Shown: piece after piece, positions 61,410 to 64,000 of the stretch | Layout of the letters: each line of letters starts with the position of its first letter | How positions within the stretch are numbered: position 1 is the stretch's first letter | Origin: Arthrobacter sp. zg-Y844 | GTDB lineage: Bacteria; Actinomycetota; Actinomycetes; Actinomycetales; Micrococcaceae | DNA length: 64,000 nucleotides | NCBI RefSeq assembly: GCF_024385465.1 | Contig: NZ_JANFLS010000001.1 | Coordinates: 248,001 to 312,000 of the forward strand | Direction of reading: 5' to 3' | Notes under the pieces: model-generated | Database searches by the model: none | What the model was told of the DNA's origin: nothing | The model's input: the letters and a program-made list of their open reading frames with translations, nothing else | Position numbers and translations under genes: made by a program

Positions 61410-61744
61410 TTCGCTTCTCCGTCGGGAAGGTTGCTCCGGCCCGCTGCTTCGAGGGCGCGGATCCGGGCGTCGCGTTCTTCGAGTGCTGCGGCGAACCGGT
61501 CCAGAACCGTGTCCACCTGGTCCATGCGGTAGCCGCGCAGGGCCATGGAGAACCGCAGCCGGGAAACGTCGCCGGCAACGGGGTGCTCCGGCAGCAATAC
61601 GGGCGGGAGCCGGGGATCCGGCTCCGGCAGGCCCTGTACCGTGGCCGGCACGGTGCCGGCGGAGCCCGGGCGCAGCCGGCCGATGCCGAATACGGTGGCC
61701 AGGCCCAGCACGGCGATGGCAAGGAAGACCAGGAGGAGTGTCAC
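61406..61744 (-). CDS. membrane-anchored DivIVA-motif protein
   Basis: The 112-residue protein has an N-terminal membrane segment (1-22), a Pro-rich linker, and the DivIVA-like motif at 63-90 (LRFSMALRGYRMDQVDTVLD), followed by a short coiled coil. It is the counterpart of Rv1209. A role at the septum or pole is possible. It starts at GTG 61744, 47 bases from the LOG gene end, and is coupled to tag. Confidence 0.87.
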   Translation of the reverse strand: MTLLLVFLAIAVLGLATVFGIGRLRPGSAGTVPATVQGLPEPDPRLPPVLLPEHPVAGDVSRLRFSMALRGYRMDQVDTVLDRFAAALEERDARIRALEAAGRSNLPDGEAN

Positions 61745-61791
61745 AGGACCATGGTGCCAGACGGGGCCGGTCCCGGGCGGCGGCCGTCCTG

Positions 61792-62559
61792 CTAGGGCGA
61801 AACGTGTCCTGCGCTGTCCGCGATCATCAGCCGCACCGCGTCCGCAGGGTCATCCACTACGTGCAGCAGCTCGAGGTCCGCTTCTCCGACCATGCCCTCC
61901 GCCAGCAGCGTTTCGCGGATCCAGCCCAGCAGCGGATTCCAGAACTCGGTGCCGATCAGCACGATCGGGAAGGAAGTCACCTTCTGCGTCTGCACCAGGG
62001 TCATGGCCTCGAAAAGCTCATCCAGGGTGCCGAACCCGCCCGGCAGGACAATGAACCCCTGCGCGTACTTGACGAACATCGTCTTGCGCACGAAGAAGTA
62101 CCGGAAATTGACCCCCAGATCCACCCACTCGTTCAGGCCGGTCTCGAAGGGAAGTTCTATCCCGAGGCCCACGGACAGGCCGTCCGCCCCCACAGCCCCC
62201 TTGTTGGCGGCTTCCATGGAGCCGGGCCCTCCCCCGGTGATCACCGCGAGGCCCGCTTCAGCCAGCAGCCTGCCAACCTCTTCCCCGAGCTTGTAATAGC
62301 GCGATCCCGGAACGCTGCGGGCAGAACCGAACACGCTTACGGCAGGACCCAGCTCGGACAGCGTACCGAAGCCTTCCACGAACTCACTCTGGATCCGCAG
62401 CACCCGCCACGGGTCGGTATGCGTGAAATGGGTGGTGCCCGCCGAGTCCAGCAGGAAACGGTCCGACTGAGGGGTCAGGGCTGCGCCCCGGCGCAGCTCC
62501 ACCGGCCCCCGCTTGCGCGGACGCTCGGACATGGGACTGGAGGCATCGCTGATAGGCAT
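61792..62559 (-). CDS. LOG family protein (TIGR00730, cytokinin-activating-like phosphoribohydrolase)
   Basis: The 255-residue protein has GGGPGSMEAANKGA and PGGFGTLDELFEAM, the LOG signatures for nucleoside-monophosphate phosphoribohydrolases. The catalytic Arg/Glu set is present. The N-terminus has a basic 30-residue extension. TAGCCT ends six bases before the ATG. It is homologous in position to Rv1205 and heads the LOG-DivIVA-tag-glycosyltransferase run. Confidence 0.93.
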   Translation of the reverse strand: MPISDASSPMSERPRKRGPVELRRGAALTPQSDRFLLDSAGTTHFTHTDPWRVLRIQSEFVEGFGTLSELGPAVSVFGSARSVPGSRYYKLGEEVGRLLAEAGLAVITGGGPGSMEAANKGAVGADGLSVGLGIELPFETGLNEWVDLGVNFRYFFVRKTMFVKYAQGFIVLPGGFGTLDELFEAMTLVQTQKVTSFPIVLIGTEFWNPLLGWIRETLLAEGMVGEADLELLHVVDDPADAVRLMIADSAGHVSP

Positions 62560-62565
62560 GCCTCT

Positions 62566-62571
62566 AGGCTA
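62566..62571 (-). promoter_or_regulatory. -10 element TAGCCT of the LOG gene, probable leaderless start
   Basis: TAGCCT ends six bases before ATG 62559 without a ribosome site. Confidence 0.5.
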
Positions 62572-62696
62572 GCGGTGATGGCGCCGCTGGCAACGCGGCC
62601 GGGCCCATCGCCGACGGTTAGCTCCGGGCAGGTTGCGCTTACGTCACAATTACGTGCCCGGGTGGCCCGTGACACACGCCGGCAATAATCAATGGT

Positions 62697-62702
62697 TAGA
62701 TT
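62697..62702 (+). promoter_or_regulatory. -10 element TAGATT of gluA, probable leaderless start
   Basis: TAGATT ends six bases before ATG 62709. ACGT occurs twice in an AT-rich stretch at about 62639-62656. Confidence 0.5.
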
Positions 62703-62708
62703 TTCCTT

Positions 62709-63488
62709 ATGACCAGTGACACATCCCCAGGTAGATCCGTGCCTGAATCCGCTGCACCGCTCGTTTCGCTGAAGAACGTGAACAAGCATTTCGGGGACCT
62801 CCATGTCCTGCAGAACATCAATCTCGACATCGCCCGCGGCGAGGTAGTGGTGGTGATCGGGCCTTCCGGGTCCGGCAAGTCAACGCTGTGCCGTGCCATC
62901 AACCGCCTCGAAACCATCGACGACGGCGAAATCACCGTTGACGGCGCCGTCCTGCCGTCCGAGGGCAGGGCGCTTGCCAAGCTGCGCGCCGACGTCGGCA
63001 TGGTCTTCCAGTCGTTCAACCTTTTCGCGCATAAGTCCATCGTGGACAACGTCTCCCTCGGACCGGTCAAGGTCCGCAAGTCCAAGCCCGCCGAGGCCAA
63101 GAAACTGGCCATGGAACTGCTTGAGCGTGTGGGCGTTGCGAACCAGGCCAACAAGCTTCCGGCGCAGCTCTCCGGCGGCCAGCAGCAGCGCGTAGCCATT
63201 GCCCGCGCGCTGGCCATGAAGCCGAAGGTCATGCTCTTCGACGAGCCCACCTCCGCCCTCGATCCGGAAATGATCAACGAGGTGCTGGACACCATGGTGG
63301 GCCTGGCGAAGGACGGCATGACCATGGTGGTCGTCACGCACGAAATGGGCTTCGCCCGCAAGGCCGCGGACCGGGTGATCTTCATGGCCGACGGACAGAT
63401 CGTCGAAGAAGCCACTCCCCAGGAATTCTTTACGAACCCGAAGAGCGACCGCGCCAAGGACTTCCTGGGCAAGATCCTCTCCCACTAG
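62709..63488 (+). CDS. gluA: glutamate/polar amino acid ABC transporter ATP-binding protein
   Basis: The 259-residue ATPase has Walker [10 protein letters not shown] at 51-59, signature [16 protein letters not shown], Walker [16 protein letters not shown] and [11 protein letters not shown]. It is of the GlnQ/GluA class. The downstream binding protein gene supports a glutamate or other polar amino acid importer. The first 17 residues are an unstructured extension. Confidence 0.94.
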   Translation: MTSDTSPGRSVPESAAPLVSLKNVNKHFGDLHVLQNINLDIARGEVVVVIGPSGSGKSTLCRAINRLETIDDGEITVDGAVLPSEGRALAKLRADVGMVFQSFNLFAHKSIVDNVSLGPVKVRKSKPAEAKKLAMELLERVGVANQANKLPAQLSGGQQQRVAIARALAMKPKVMLFDEPTSALDPEMINEVLDTMVGLAKDGMTMVVVTHEMGFARKAADRVIFMADGQIVEEATPQEFFTNPKSDRAKDFLGKILSH

Positions 63489-63563
63489 AACCGTTCCAAG
63501 CACTACACGCTCCACCAGCAGTACCGGGGTTTCACCAGCAGGCAGCAACCCCTTATGAGGCTA

Positions 63564-63589
63564 GGTCCTCCGCTTTTGCGCGGAGGACC
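63564..63589 (+). other. intercistronic hairpin between gluA and gluB
   Basis: A 10-bp stem (GGTCCTCCGC, 63564-63573 with 63580-63589) has a six-base loop. No T-run follows. It ends nine bases before AAGGAGA, so it may protect the mRNA 3' side or adjust gluB translation. Confidence 0.6.
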
Positions 63590-63607
63590 GCAATGCAAGG
63601 AGAAAAC

Positions 63608-64000
63608 ATGCGCAAGACCCGTTACGCCGCTGCGGCCATCGCCGCAGTTGCAGCCCTGACCCTGTCCGCCTGCGGCGGCGATTCCGGTTCCGAATCCGGC
63701 AGCAGCGAAGGCGCCACCGAAGGCTCCGGCGAGCAGATCCGTATCGGCATCAAGTTCGACCAGCCGGGCCTGGGCTTCGACGAGGGCGGCAACTACGCCG
63801 GCTTCGACGTCGACGTCGCCAAATACGTCGCCAACGAGCTGGGCTACCCCGAGGACCAGATCGAATTCATTTCCAGCCCCTCCGCCCAGCGCGAGAACAT
63901 GCTGGAAAATGACCAGCTGGACATGATCTTCGCAACCTACTCCATCACCGATGCCCGTAAGGAAAAGGTTGCTTTCGCAGGACCGTACTTCGTGGCCGGG
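63608..64000 (+). CDS. gluB: glutamate-type ABC substrate-binding lipoprotein (3' cut by window)
   Basis: 131 codons are in the window with no stop, and the gene runs off the end. The signal peptide (basic start, hydrophobic AAAAIAAVAALTL) ends in lipobox LSAC with Cys22. After a Ser/Gly/Glu-rich linker comes the SBP_bac_3 domain: IRIGIKFDQPGLGF, GFDVDVAKYVA, RENMLENDQLDMIFATYSIT and KVAFAGPYFVAG. AAGGAGA precedes the ATG. It is the probable partner of the ATPase just upstream; permease genes should follow beyond the window. Confidence 0.93.
   Translation, partial: MRKTRYAAAAIAAVAALTLSACGGDSGSESGSSEGATEGSGEQIRIGIKFDQPGLGFDEGGNYAGFDVDVAKYVANELGYPEDQIEFISSPSAQRENMLENDQLDMIFATYSITDARKEKVAFAGPYFVAG

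Noticed and set aside
1-64000. Mobile elements, prophage, CRISPR or toxin-antitoxin loci
   Set aside because: No transposase, integrase, phage structural, Cas or toxin-antitoxin genes and no direct-repeat attachment sites were recognised.

Overview
This is a high-GC actinobacterial chromosome segment, most like the Micrococcaceae (Arthrobacter and relatives). The reasons are the base composition, frequent GTG/TTG starts, the AdnA/AdnB repair motor-nuclease pair, DUF3107 and DUF3117 small proteins, a ChdC-type (coproporphyrin) haem pathway, a UvrD2 with a tetracysteine plus HRDC tail, and gene order shared, from memory, with Mycobacterium tuberculosis Rv3193c-Rv3211, Rv1220c-Rv1232c and Rv1205-Rv1211. 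It is ordinary core chromosome: I see no IS element, prophage, CRISPR array, toxin-antitoxin pair or integration site. The only RNA gene found is an initiator tRNA.

Layout. 1-3.1 kb: the 3' end of a TPM-domain protein, pspA, a DUF6328 membrane protein and tRNA-fMet. 3.1-16 kb: UPF0182 membrane protein, a PDZ/Lon-type protease, a Zincin_2 metalloprotease, a YgjP-like metallopeptidase, a degenerate ThiF/E1-like protein, uvrD2 overlapping nudC, and an APH-fold protein. 16-18.1 kb: a YtrA-type GntR regulator with an ABC exporter and a clear operator. 18.2-26.3 kb: a translationally coupled operon of an alkyltransferase-like protein, adnA and adnB, divergent from a DnaQ-like exonuclease. 26.3-29.3 kb: metNIQ methionine uptake. 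29.3-39.5 kb: a complete glutamyl-tRNA-to-haem gene set (hemA; hemE-cgoX; chdC-cpfC-hemC-hemD-hemB-hemL). 39.5-47.8 kb: moeZ, TetR, DUF3107, a small membrane protein, an SGNH hydrolase, a MiaE-like ferritin-fold protein, a DEAD-box helicase, a solitary beta-class DNA methyltransferase and a PHP phosphoesterase. 47.8-59.5 kb: Xaa-Pro aminopeptidase, YflT-like stress protein, MgtE_N/CBS protein, DUF1003, mrp, tatB, rseA, sigE, O-methyltransferase, map, pepA and DUF3117. 59.6-64 kb: PIG-V-like glycosyltransferase, tag, a DivIVA-motif protein, a LOG protein, and the start of a glutamate-type ABC uptake operon cut by the window end.

Themes. Genome repair is dense (UvrD2, AdnAB, ATL, Tag, exonuclease, NudC). 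The haem block encodes every step from glutamyl-tRNA to haem by the coproporphyrin route. The sigE-rseA-tatB block is envelope stress and export.

The most general observation is regulatory. Thirteen unrelated genes have a TAnnnT hexamer ending exactly 6 or 7 nt before the start codon, usually with no Shine-Dalgarno sequence, which is the signature of leaderless transcripts. The most intriguing single gene is the ThiF-like protein at 10172. It has an N-terminal region resembling RiPP leader-binding proteins and a nucleotide site lacking adenylation residues, yet no RiPP partner genes lie nearby. The other points worth follow-up are the atl-adnA-adnB coupling, the solitary methyltransferase, a kinase-fold protein lacking the metal-binding Asp, and a near-perfect 24-bp inverted repeat at 49574-49623. 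I found no clear-cut, entirely new system.
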